From: Paracoccus aminophilus JCM 7686
GTDB taxonomy: Bacteria > Pseudomonadota > Alphaproteobacteria > Rhodobacterales > Rhodobacteraceae
DNA: 64,000 nucleotides
Reading direction: 5' to 3'
Assembly (NCBI RefSeq): GCF_000444995.1
Contig: NC_022041.1
Coordinates: 1,958,001 to 2,022,000 of the forward strand
The notes under the pieces are model-generated. The model worked only from the letters and a program-made list of their open reading frames with translations. It had not been told where the DNA came from and searched no databases. Positions within the stretch are counted from its first letter, which is position 1, and each line of letters opens with the position of its first letter. The position numbers were made by a program, and so were the translations under genes. Positions 57,534-64,000 of the stretch are shown here, piece after piece.

Positions 57534-58753
57534 CGGCAGAGCGACCCCATTTCACCTCGCCTCTGCGCAAAAGGACCAGATCCGCGCTTTTTGCCGCCGT
57601 TCTGCTGGCGGCTTTGGGCGTGATCGGCGACAGGAAGGAAGCCATGGCTGAAGAAAACAACGGTATCGCGGCGCTGGCCCGCATCGAGGCTCCGGTCGCG
57701 GCGAAGGACTTCATTCTGCCCGGTGCGCCCGGCCTGACCTTCCGCTCGGCCTATCCCGAGGATTTCCGCTGGTTCGAGACCGATGAAAAGGTCGATGATT
57801 TCGACGCCTCCGAGATGTTCACCAGCTTTCGCAAGCTTTGGGTCGGCTATGAGCCGACGACGCGCGATCAGTTGGAAATCGGCGTCTATGCGGCGACCAT
57901 CCCGCCCGAGCGCGTGGCCGTCGCCGCCGATTATGGGCGCCTGCTGGCCGGATCGGCCTGGGGGCCGGACAATTACGGCGTTGAAGCAAGCGAGCGCGAT
58001 TTCGGCGAGGTTCTGACCGGCGAGTCGAAGACCGGCTTTGACTATCGCACCCGGATCTCGGTCTGGCGGCGCGGCACGGATCTGCTGATCCTGAGGCTGC
58101 AAACCAATGACGAGGATGCCGCCAAAGCCGTGCCGATCATGGCGCGCTTCGTCGGCTCGCTGAGCTTTACCCAGCCGCTGAAAGACAGCATCGCGGCAAG
58201 TTTCGTGTCCCATGACATCGCCCTGCCCTCGGGCGGCAAGTTCAGCTTCCATCTGCCGCCGCATTGGCAGCCCTTCAACTCGGGCTCGGAAAGCGCACGG
58301 CCGATTGCCGCCTCGATCTTTCTCGACAAGGCCGATCCGGATTCGAACAGCGCCCTTGGGGTCTTTGCCATCGAAGTGCCTGCAGGCGCAGTGGCGGCGA
58401 ATGCGCCTTTGCCGGATATCGCCACCTCTGCCTCGGATCTGATGATGGAGAACCTGCTGCCACAGGTGACCTATGACCGCCAGCCGATCGACCGCCAGAA
58501 GGCCGCAGGCTTTGACGAGGTCACCCCGGCCCATGGGCTCTTCATCGGCAAGCTGATCACCCATGCCGAACCTCCGGCCGAGATTGCCGCGACCGAGCTT
58601 TTCGCCGTCGCGCCCAAGGATGTTCTGGGCATCGCCTCGCTTGGGGCCATGCCGGACAATCAAAAGAATATGGGGCTGATGATGCATCTGACCTTTGCCG
58701 AGCGGCTGGTGACCGACGATCTGCGCGCCTTCCTTGCCGCCCATCCCAAATAG
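57524..58753 (+). CDS. Exported protein, candidate immunity to the upstream effector
   Basis: A 409-residue protein with a Sec signal (RSALFAAVLLAALGVIG and an AMA-EE cleavage site near residue 41). The mature part appears as two similar alpha/beta halves (APGLTFRSAYPEDFRWFETD... and LPSGGKFSFHLPPHWQPFNS...), reminiscent of duplicated T6SS immunity folds, without a family I recognise. ATG at 57524 overlaps the candidate effector stop by ten bases, the tight coupling typical of toxin-immunity pairs. Periplasmic location suggests where the toxin acts. Confidence 0.6.
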   Translation: MVVAAERPHFTSPLRKRTRSALFAAVLLAALGVIGDRKEAMAEENNGIAALARIEAPVAAKDFILPGAPGLTFRSAYPEDFRWFETDEKVDDFDASEMFTSFRKLWVGYEPTTRDQLEIGVYAATIPPERVAVAADYGRLLAGSAWGPDNYGVEASERDFGEVLTGESKTGFDYRTRISVWRRGTDLLILRLQTNDEDAAKAVPIMARFVGSLSFTQPLKDSIAASFVSHDIALPSGGKFSFHLPPHWQPFNSGSESARPIAASIFLDKADPDSNSALGVFAIEVPAGAVAANAPLPDIATSASDLMMENLLPQVTYDRQPIDRQKAAGFDEVTPAHGLFIGKLITHAEPPAEIAATELFAVAPKDVLGIASLGAMPDNQKNMGLMMHLTFAERLVTDDLRAFLAAHPK

Positions 58754-58757
58754 CAGC

Positions 58758-58786
58758 GCGCGCGCCTGCCCTCTGCCGGCGCGCGC
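58758..58786 (+). terminator. GC-only hairpin inside the effector operon
   Basis: Nine-pair stem gcgcgcgcc / ggcgcgcgc with an 11-base loop just after the immunity candidate stop. No T tract follows, so it may only attenuate or protect the upstream message. Confidence 0.45.
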
Positions 58787-58808
58787 CTCGAACCGAAGGA
58801 TCTAGCCC

Positions 58809-59051
58809 GTGACCTCTCATTTCTCCCGCGCGGCATCGCGCCCGCGCCTGACCGATGAAACCCTTGAAAAGCTGGCGAAACTTGCCGAGATGATCGAGAT
58901 TTCCGGCCCCGAAGGCACCTTGGTGATCCGCAATGGCGCCTCGCAGATCCGGCTGTCGGCGGATGGCACGATCTCGGTCAAGGGCAAGCGCATACTGCAG
59001 GAGGCCGAGAAGAACGTCGCGCTGCGCGCCGCTTGGATCGATCTCAACTGA
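58809..59051 (+). CDS. Small beta-repeat protein of the T6SS island
   Basis: An 80-residue protein beginning at GTG with AAGGA eight bases before it. After a basic leader and a helix (LTDETLEKLAKLAEMIEI) it has beta strands IRNGASQIRLSADGTISVKGKRIL that resemble one turn of a VgrG/gp5 beta-helix, and ends ALRAAWIDLN. It could be a spike-tip extension or loading factor, possibly related to DUF6484-type proteins found next to DUF2169; I am not certain. Confidence 0.6.
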   Translation: MTSHFSRAASRPRLTDETLEKLAKLAEMIEISGPEGTLVIRNGASQIRLSADGTISVKGKRILQEAEKNVALRAAWIDLN

Positions 59052-59054
59052 GCG

Positions 59055-60083
59055 ATGTGGGAGCTGGCCAACCATAGCCCTTTCGAGGCGGCGGGAACGC
59101 TGATGCGCGACCGGCGCGGCGCCGAGGTCTGGTGCAGCGCGGTCGTCGGCCAATTCGCGGTCGAGCCGGATGGGCTGTGCCGGATGGTGCCGCCGACGCC
59201 GGTGAATCGCGTCCAGCTTTTCGCCGGTCCCGAAAGCCAGCGGCTGGATGCCGAGGCCGATTTCGCCCCCTTCCGACCCCGGACCGACATTATCGTGACC
59301 GGCGCGGCTCTGGCCCCCGAAGCCCGCCCGGCGCGCCGCATCGAGATTGGCATCCGGGTCGGCAAGCTGGCCCATCTCCTTGAAGCCCATGCGCCGAGCG
59401 TCTTGCGCCGACAGGCGCGCGGCTGGCAGCTCGATCAGGGCGATGCGGTGACCGAGGTCTGGACCGGCTGGGATCTCGCGCTAGGCGGCCATGATCCCTA
59501 TGGTGCGCAGGACGGGCACGAGCGCCATCCGGCCAATCCGCTCGGCAAGGGCTGGCTGCGCGACTTCGCCACCCTGCCCTTGGATCAGAGCCTCGATTTG
59601 CCGCAAATCCTGCGTCCCGGCGAAAGCGTCCAACCCGATGCGCCTTTGCCCGCGCCCGCCGGGCTTGGCTATATCCACCCCGCCTGGCAGCCGCGCCAGC
59701 GCCATGCCGGCACCTATGACGAGACCTGGCGCACCCGTGTCGCGCCGCTGTTGCCTCAGGATTTCAACGAGGCCTTCCATCAGGCCGCCGCCCCCGAAAT
59801 GATCTATCCCGGCGATCTTCAGGGCGGCGAGCCGGTCGAGATTTCGGGCATGGCGCCCTCCGGGCTTTGGCAATTGCGCCTGCCCCAGATCATTTTGGAA
59901 CAGGATTGCCGCTTTGGCCGCACCAGCCGGACCAGCCGCTTCCGCTTGGTGAACCTGCATCTCGACCCGCCCTCGGGCCAGATCCGCATGGTCTGGAACG
60001 CGACCGAGCTGTGCACCGGCCATGAAGAGCAGTTGCGCCGCACCCAGATCCGCCTTCTGCAAATGAGCGGGGTGCGGACATGA
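59055..60083 (+). CDS. DUF2169 T6SS effector chaperone/adaptor
   Basis: A 342-residue cytoplasmic protein of the DUF2169 family, known in other bacteria to link PAAR-type effectors to VgrG. It has the starting ELANHSPFEAAGTLMRDRRGAEVW pattern, the DLALGGHDP and HPANPLGKGW segments, and the LLPQDFNEAFHQAAAPEMIYPGDLQGGEPV motif. Three bases after the 80-residue gene; its stop overlaps the next start as ATGA. Expected partner is the DUF4150 effector two genes downstream. Confidence 0.92.
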   Translation: MWELANHSPFEAAGTLMRDRRGAEVWCSAVVGQFAVEPDGLCRMVPPTPVNRVQLFAGPESQRLDAEADFAPFRPRTDIIVTGAALAPEARPARRIEIGIRVGKLAHLLEAHAPSVLRRQARGWQLDQGDAVTEVWTGWDLALGGHDPYGAQDGHERHPANPLGKGWLRDFATLPLDQSLDLPQILRPGESVQPDAPLPAPAGLGYIHPAWQPRQRHAGTYDETWRTRVAPLLPQDFNEAFHQAAAPEMIYPGDLQGGEPVEISGMAPSGLWQLRLPQIILEQDCRFGRTSRTSRFRLVNLHLDPPSGQIRMVWNATELCTGHEEQLRRTQIRLLQMSGVRT

Positions 60084-61123
60084 GCGCGCAGCTGCCCGAG
60101 TTGTCGCTGCTGGCGGCGGGCTTGACGTGCGCGGCCGGCTCTAGCCGGGCCGAGGCGCTCGCGGCCTATCGCGGGCCGGACCATTTCATCGCGCGAAACC
60201 CGGCGCTGATCGGGCTTGATGGTGCGCCTTTGACCATTGCTGCCGTCATCGCTCCCGAGGAGGAACGCAACGAGCTTGCCCGGACCTATCTGCTGATCGA
60301 GACCGCCTTTCTCGATATGATGGGCCAGCTTGCCGCGCGCGGCATCCGAAAGGCCGCTCCCGTCACGCTGATGCTGCCCCCCGCTTTCAACCAGCCGCAG
60401 CCGCGCGATTGGCTCGCCGCAACCCTGCGCGAGCGGCTTGGCGAGAGGATCGGCACGCTCGGCTTCGTCCACGGCGGTGCCGCCGAGGCGATGCTGGCAC
60501 TGGCGCGGCTGGCACAGACGCCGGAAGATGAGCTTGGCTATGTCATCGCCGCCGAAAGCCTGATCCCCTCGCGGGCAATCGACGATCTGATGTCGCGCAA
60601 ACGGCTGTTTTCATCGGAAAATCCCTGGGGAACGATTCCGGGAGAGGCCGCCGTCGCGCTGGCCGTGCTGCCGGGCCGCCGCGAAAACCTGCCCGGCCTG
60701 CGTCTTGCTTTCGCCCAGGAACCCGAACGCGCCGACGATCGGGCGCGCGGCATTCGCGGACGCGGCTTGGCCGATGCGCTGGCGGCTTTGCGCGATCCGG
60801 CCCATCCGCCCGCCGCGATCTGGAGCGATCAAAACGGCGATCGCGGCGAGACCGAGGAATTCGGCTTTGCCGTCACCGCCTCTGGCCCCGAGCTGGCCGC
60901 TTTGGCTGACCGGGCCGAACTGCCGATGGCGCGGCTTGGCCATAGCGGCTGCGCGATGGCGCTGACGAGCCTCGCCCTCGCGCTTGATGGCCCACCCGCG
61001 CTGGTCACCGCATCCTCGCAAGGCCCGCTTCGCGCGGCAGCCCTGCTGCTTCCCGCCCCAAATACCGGCTCGACTTCCAACCCGACTTCCAGCCCCGCCG
61101 CCCCTCAGGAGATGCTTCCATGA
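60080..61123 (+). CDS. Ketosynthase/thiolase-fold protein of the T6SS adaptor module
   Basis: A 347-residue protein related to beta-ketoacyl synthases but divergent (ELSLLAAGLTCAAGSSRAEALAAYRG; GYVIAAESLIPSRAIDDLMSRKRLFSSENPWGTIPGEAAVAL; MARLGHSGCAMALTSLALAL). An N-terminal thiolase-type fold is likely, yet I do not see an intact Cys-His-His site; the expected nucleophile position (VIAAESL) has no Cys. A non-catalytic role in effector assembly is therefore favoured. Start and stop both overlap neighbours as ATGA. Confidence 0.8.
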   Translation: MSAQLPELSLLAAGLTCAAGSSRAEALAAYRGPDHFIARNPALIGLDGAPLTIAAVIAPEEERNELARTYLLIETAFLDMMGQLAARGIRKAAPVTLMLPPAFNQPQPRDWLAATLRERLGERIGTLGFVHGGAAEAMLALARLAQTPEDELGYVIAAESLIPSRAIDDLMSRKRLFSSENPWGTIPGEAAVALAVLPGRRENLPGLRLAFAQEPERADDRARGIRGRGLADALAALRDPAHPPAAIWSDQNGDRGETEEFGFAVTASGPELAALADRAELPMARLGHSGCAMALTSLALALDGPPALVTASSQGPLRAAALLLPAPNTGSTSNPTSSPAAPQEMLP

Positions 61124-62247
61124 AGGAAACCGTTCGCATCAATGGCTTGACGATGTGCCACAAGGGCTCTGACGGGCTGACCATGTCGACGCTTCCCGAT
61201 ATCTGCCGCTCGCCCGGCGCGCCCATCCCCTATATCAACATCGCCTTTGCCCGCGATCTGGTCGATGGCTCGATCTCGGTGACCTCGCATGGCGGCAAGA
61301 TGTGCGCGGTGCGTGGCTCGCGTTTCGAGGTCTCGGAGGGCGATGAGCCGGGGCGCGGCAAGGGCGTGATCTCGCGGACCGTGCAGCATGAGGCAACCTG
61401 GCTGTCGTGGTCGCCCAATGTCTATATCGAGGGTCGTCCGGCCACGCGCCTGAGCGACCGGATGCTGATGAACAAGGGCAATACCGCCTCGCTCGGCGGC
61501 TATCAGACCGCGCCGCTCAACGGCAGCAGCGAGACCCGCGATCTTTTGTGCAAGATCGGCTGCGAATGCTACGCCAAGCTGCGCCCGCGTCGCTTGGCGA
61601 CGGAACTTCTCGATAAGGCTGCAAGCGCGGTTTCCGACGATGATGAGAAATCGCCCGGCCGCTATCAGCGCTGCGTCGAGGCGACCCTGCGCGCAACCTA
61701 TCCCAATGCGGTCATCGGCCCGACCATTGTCGGCGAGGATTACGTTGGCAATGGTTATCTGCCCGAGGTGGGTTTCTGGGATCCGCTCAACCCCAACAAC
61801 CTTGCGGCGGACAAAGAGCCGGGAAAGGTCATTCTCGAAGGAGACGGCATCAACCCGCCCTTTATTCCGCGCCAAGCGCCTTGGGGCGGTGCAGGCTGGT
61901 TCAATGTCCGAGGCTCGCGCTGGCTCGATGTCGTCCGCGTCCAGAATGGACAGATGACCGAAATGTATGACATGAAATTTCCGGGTGACAAATTTCCCAA
62001 TGTCCCGGACAAGGACGCCGCATATAAGGCCATCGCCCGCAAGCACCGCGCGACCTATGATGAATTCGTGGTTCTGGAACAATGCGATGACTGCAAACAG
62101 GCGATCGACGATTATGAATCCGAGCGGGAATACCAGCAAAACAAGAACCTGCGCGATATTGAGAATATGCTCAAAAAAGCCCCGCTGATCTTTCTTCCGC
62201 CCGGACGTGGCGGACGGATCCCCCGCCCCTCGCCCGTCTATCCTTAA
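61120..62247 (+). CDS. PAAR-like (DUF4150) effector with VRR-NUC-type nuclease tail
   Basis: A 375-residue antibacterial effector. Residues 1-130 form the DUF4150 PAAR-like tip (GLTMCHKGSDGLTMSTLPD; PIPYINIAFARDLVDGS; RTVQHEATWLSWSPNVYIEGRPATRLSDRMLMNKGNTASLGG). A Cys-rich linker (LLCKIGCECYAKLRP) leads to a nuclease domain with GSRWLDVVRV (D270) and EMYDMKFPGD (D284-x-K286), a PD-(D/E)xK active-site pattern of VRR-NUC type. It should cut DNA in target cells. The following gene has the matching immunity family. Confidence 0.85.
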   Translation: MKETVRINGLTMCHKGSDGLTMSTLPDICRSPGAPIPYINIAFARDLVDGSISVTSHGGKMCAVRGSRFEVSEGDEPGRGKGVISRTVQHEATWLSWSPNVYIEGRPATRLSDRMLMNKGNTASLGGYQTAPLNGSSETRDLLCKIGCECYAKLRPRRLATELLDKAASAVSDDDEKSPGRYQRCVEATLRATYPNAVIGPTIVGEDYVGNGYLPEVGFWDPLNPNNLAADKEPGKVILEGDGINPPFIPRQAPWGGAGWFNVRGSRWLDVVRVQNGQMTEMYDMKFPGDKFPNVPDKDAAYKAIARKHRATYDEFVVLEQCDDCKQAIDDYESEREYQQNKNLRDIENMLKKAPLIFLPPGRGGRIPRPSPVYP

Positions 62248-62265
62248 CGCCAAAGGCCCGCCCAG

Positions 62266-63255
62266 ATGTCCGTCGATCTTTCTGAACTGATGCCGATTTT
62301 GGCCGCGCTCGAGGCCCGCGATCAACTGGGTGAGCTCGACGATGTGGCCTTTCCCGACACTGGCCCGGTGCGCTGGCTCTTCGGTCTGACCTCGGGCTTT
62401 CACTTCGCCAATGGGGCCTCGGCCTCGCGGCGCAAGGCGCTGATCGGGCTTGCGCAGGATTACTACGAGCTGACCGGCGCGCGCTGCAATACGCTGGCCT
62501 ATGGCGAGAAAGTCATTGGCATTTCCTCGGCCGCAGATATCGAGGCGCGTCTGTCCAACACCGCCGAGACCGGCCGTTTCGCCGATCCCGGCCAGACCAG
62601 CAGCTTTTACATCCGCAACATGCCCGCTGCCGCAATCCGCTCGACCGATCCGGTCTATGAGAGTTTCGCGGCCTTCCTGCCCGCCGATGGCCTGCGCCTG
62701 AACGGCAATCTGACCTATTCGACCCGGCTTTCGACCGAGCGCGACGCGCCCGAGGCCTATCTGCGCTTTTTCCGCGCCTGTTGCGAAAAGCTGCAGGTGT
62801 TTTATGCGGTCAGCGGCTTTTCCCTGCTGTTTTATTCCTACTCCGCCCGCCCGCGCGACGCCTATCCTTTGCTGCGCCGCTTCCCGGGCCTGCTTTACGA
62901 AGATGCCAATGAATTCGGGCTTGAGACCGAGGGCGAGGCCGATGTCATCCGGGATGCAAACTGGCTGACGGCAATCAACCGTGAAATGCTCGACCAGCTG
63001 GGCGGTCAGGCCGAGGCGGAAAAGCTTGAGGGCGTCACGCTGCATCCCTATCCGGGTGGCGTCGTGCTGCAAGCTGGCCGCGCGCCCCGGATTGGCGATG
63101 TGAACGCGGGCCACATCCCCGAGGAATATCGCCGCGTCAGTGACTTCCTCAAGCCGCTGCGCTATGCCCCTTGGCAAGCGCCCTATCTGGCGGTGCCGCC
63201 CTCGGTTGATGCGATGGAGGCGACGCGGGACTGGATGGAGCGGTTCGACGGCTGA
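62266..63255 (+). CDS. TsiV-type (DUF3396) immunity protein for a VRR-NUC effector
   Basis: A 329-residue cytoplasmic protein of the DUF3396/TsiV family. Features are VRWLFGLTSGFHF, SFYIRNMPAAAI, LTYSTRLSTERDAPEAYLRFFRACCEKLQVFYAVSGFSLLFYS and RRFPGLLYEDANEFGLETEGEADVIRDANWLTAINREML. The family is known as immunity to VRR-NUC T6SS nucleases, agreeing with the upstream gene. No export signal, as expected for protection against a DNase. Last gene of the island. Confidence 0.9.
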   Translation: MSVDLSELMPILAALEARDQLGELDDVAFPDTGPVRWLFGLTSGFHFANGASASRRKALIGLAQDYYELTGARCNTLAYGEKVIGISSAADIEARLSNTAETGRFADPGQTSSFYIRNMPAAAIRSTDPVYESFAAFLPADGLRLNGNLTYSTRLSTERDAPEAYLRFFRACCEKLQVFYAVSGFSLLFYSYSARPRDAYPLLRRFPGLLYEDANEFGLETEGEADVIRDANWLTAINREMLDQLGGQAEAEKLEGVTLHPYPGGVVLQAGRAPRIGDVNAGHIPEEYRRVSDFLKPLRYAPWQAPYLAVPPSVDAMEATRDWMERFDG

Positions 63256-63593
63256 GCCTCGCCGTTGCACCGCCAGCCATGGCACCGCCAGAGAGGGGAA
63301 CGCGCTCAAAGGCCCGTTAGAACCGGGGAAATCCTTGATTTTGCGCGCAATCACTTGGCCATTTGGATACCTAACTTTTTAGCCAAATGGTCATGACCTC
63401 TGCCGTCATGTAGATCTTACGTCGTTGTTACAGATTAGTTTGTCTTACTCAGTTATTGGTTCACGATCTCTCTTCTGACCGGCGTCGGGCAAGCCCGCGT
63501 CGGTCAGCAGCAAAACAGAGCCGGGCCTTGTTCTAGCCCTCCGGCGTCTCGATTTTGCCACTATCCGTTTGATTATCAAAACAGTTTTAGCTC
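63256..63593. other. AT-richer intergenic region at the right edge of the T6SS island
   Basis: About 340 bases without a gene. It has lower GC than the surroundings between 63370 and 63480. It contains one strong inverted repeat (see 63356-63393). No mobile-element end, tRNA or attachment repeat is seen. Confidence 0.6.
63356..63393. repeat. Inverted repeat downstream of the TsiV gene
   Basis: Arms 63356-63366 (tggccatttgg) and 63383-63393 (ccaaatggtca) pair at 11 positions with one G-U, around a 16-base AT-rich loop containing ttttt. Could be a terminator-like structure or an operator. Confidence 0.55.
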
Positions 63594-64000
63594 TCAGCGT
63601 GCGACCGTCACGGTCCCATGTGCCCGCGCCACCACATCCGCTGCCACAGAGCCGATCATCAGACGGGACAGCCCCCTTTTGTCTCCGGTCCCGACGACGA
63701 TCTGGTCATAGCCATTCTCTTCGGCATAAGCGACGATACCCGCCGCAGCCTCACGGCTGACCACGCTGACCTGCTTTGGTTGGGCAATGCCGCTGTTGCG
63801 CGCAATCTCGCTGGCGCGCTCAAGAAGATCGCTGATCTCCTGATCGCTCCAATGAAGAATGACCGGCGCGCGCGGCGTGCCATGCGCGATATTGACCACA
63901 CAAATCGTCAGCGCCGCGCCCCATTTTGCCGCCAGTTCGGCGGCGTAGCGAATGGCGATATCGGAATGCTCGGTACCATCAGTCGGACATAATATCTTCT
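63594..64000 (-). CDS. Universal stress protein (5' end outside window)
   Basis: At least 135 residues of a UspA-family protein. The visible N-terminal segment KILCPTDGTEHSDIAIRYAAELAAKWGAALTICVV is open to the window edge, so the start codon lies beyond 64000. The C-terminal ATP-binding motif is IVVGTGDKRGLSRLMIGSVAADVVARAHGTVTV (G-2x-G-9x-G(S) type). Likely a soluble stress-responsive nucleotide-binding protein. Confidence 0.93.
   Translation of the reverse strand, partial: KILCPTDGTEHSDIAIRYAAELAAKWGAALTICVVNIAHGTPRAPVILHWSDQEISDLLERASEIARNSGIAQPKQVSVVSREAAAGIVAYAEENGYDQIVVGTGDKRGLSRLMIGSVAADVVARAHGTVTVAR

Overview
The window is high-GC and almost fully coding. It looks like the chromosome of an alphaproteobacterium, most probably of the Rhodobacterales (Paracoccus/Rhodobacter-like). 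Pointers are a TIGR02300 zinc-ribbon/acidic-tail protein, a lectin-like plus Hint-domain protein, groESL under a CIRCE element, the rpoZ-rsh pair, and dnaX-ybaB-recR. Species identity is an inference; no 16S rRNA gene is present.

Layout. 1-6.1 kb: 3' part of methylmalonyl-CoA mutase, a DxD glycosyltransferase-like gene and a small unknown, homoserine dehydrogenase, a GntR regulator, a YgjP-type metallopeptidase and the TIGR02300 protein. 6.2-6.5 kb: two identical tandem tRNA-Ala(GGC) genes. 6.5-15.7 kb: divergent LysR/MFS exporter, DEAD-box helicase, YbaK deacylase, MacAB exporter and an RcnB-like periplasmic protein. 15.8-21.6 kb: an OmpR/EnvZ-like two-component system behind a long inverted repeat, a secreted glycoside-hydrolase-like protein and a MATE exporter. 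21.6-26.7 kb (minus): HAD phosphatase, family II pyrophosphatase, DUF1345, TraB/GumN and a GT4 glycosyltransferase. 26.8-37.2 kb: groESL, Hint protein, Uup ABC-F, Tat-type serine hydrolase, dnaX-ybaB-recR and a kinase-fold protein. 37.3-42.1 kb: class V aminotransferase divergent from a translationally coupled amidotransferase/PuuA-like/PuuB-like operon, probably for polyamine or amine nitrogen use. 42.1-45.9 kb: rsh, rpoZ, folK and a NYN-domain protein.

Two accessory blocks stand out. The first (46.0-53.5 kb) combines a Rieske oxygenase and its flavin/ferredoxin reductase, a divergent LysR regulator with a clear operator-like site, and a polar amino-acid ABC transporter. The transporter ATPase is fused in frame to a complete M14/DUF2817 carboxypeptidase-like enzyme. 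Together they suggest import of an amino-acid conjugate or N/O-methylated amino compound, hydrolysis of an amide and oxidative demethylation; the substrate is unknown.

The second (54.2-63.3 kb) is an orphan type VI secretion VgrG island with no core T6SS genes in view. VgrG is followed by an unrecognised 410-residue candidate effector that overlaps a Sec-exported candidate immunity protein. Then come an 80-residue beta-repeat protein, a DUF2169 chaperone/adaptor, a ketosynthase-fold protein, a PAAR-like (DUF4150) effector with a VRR-NUC-type nuclease tail, and its TsiV-type immunity protein. The window ends inside a universal stress protein gene on the minus strand.
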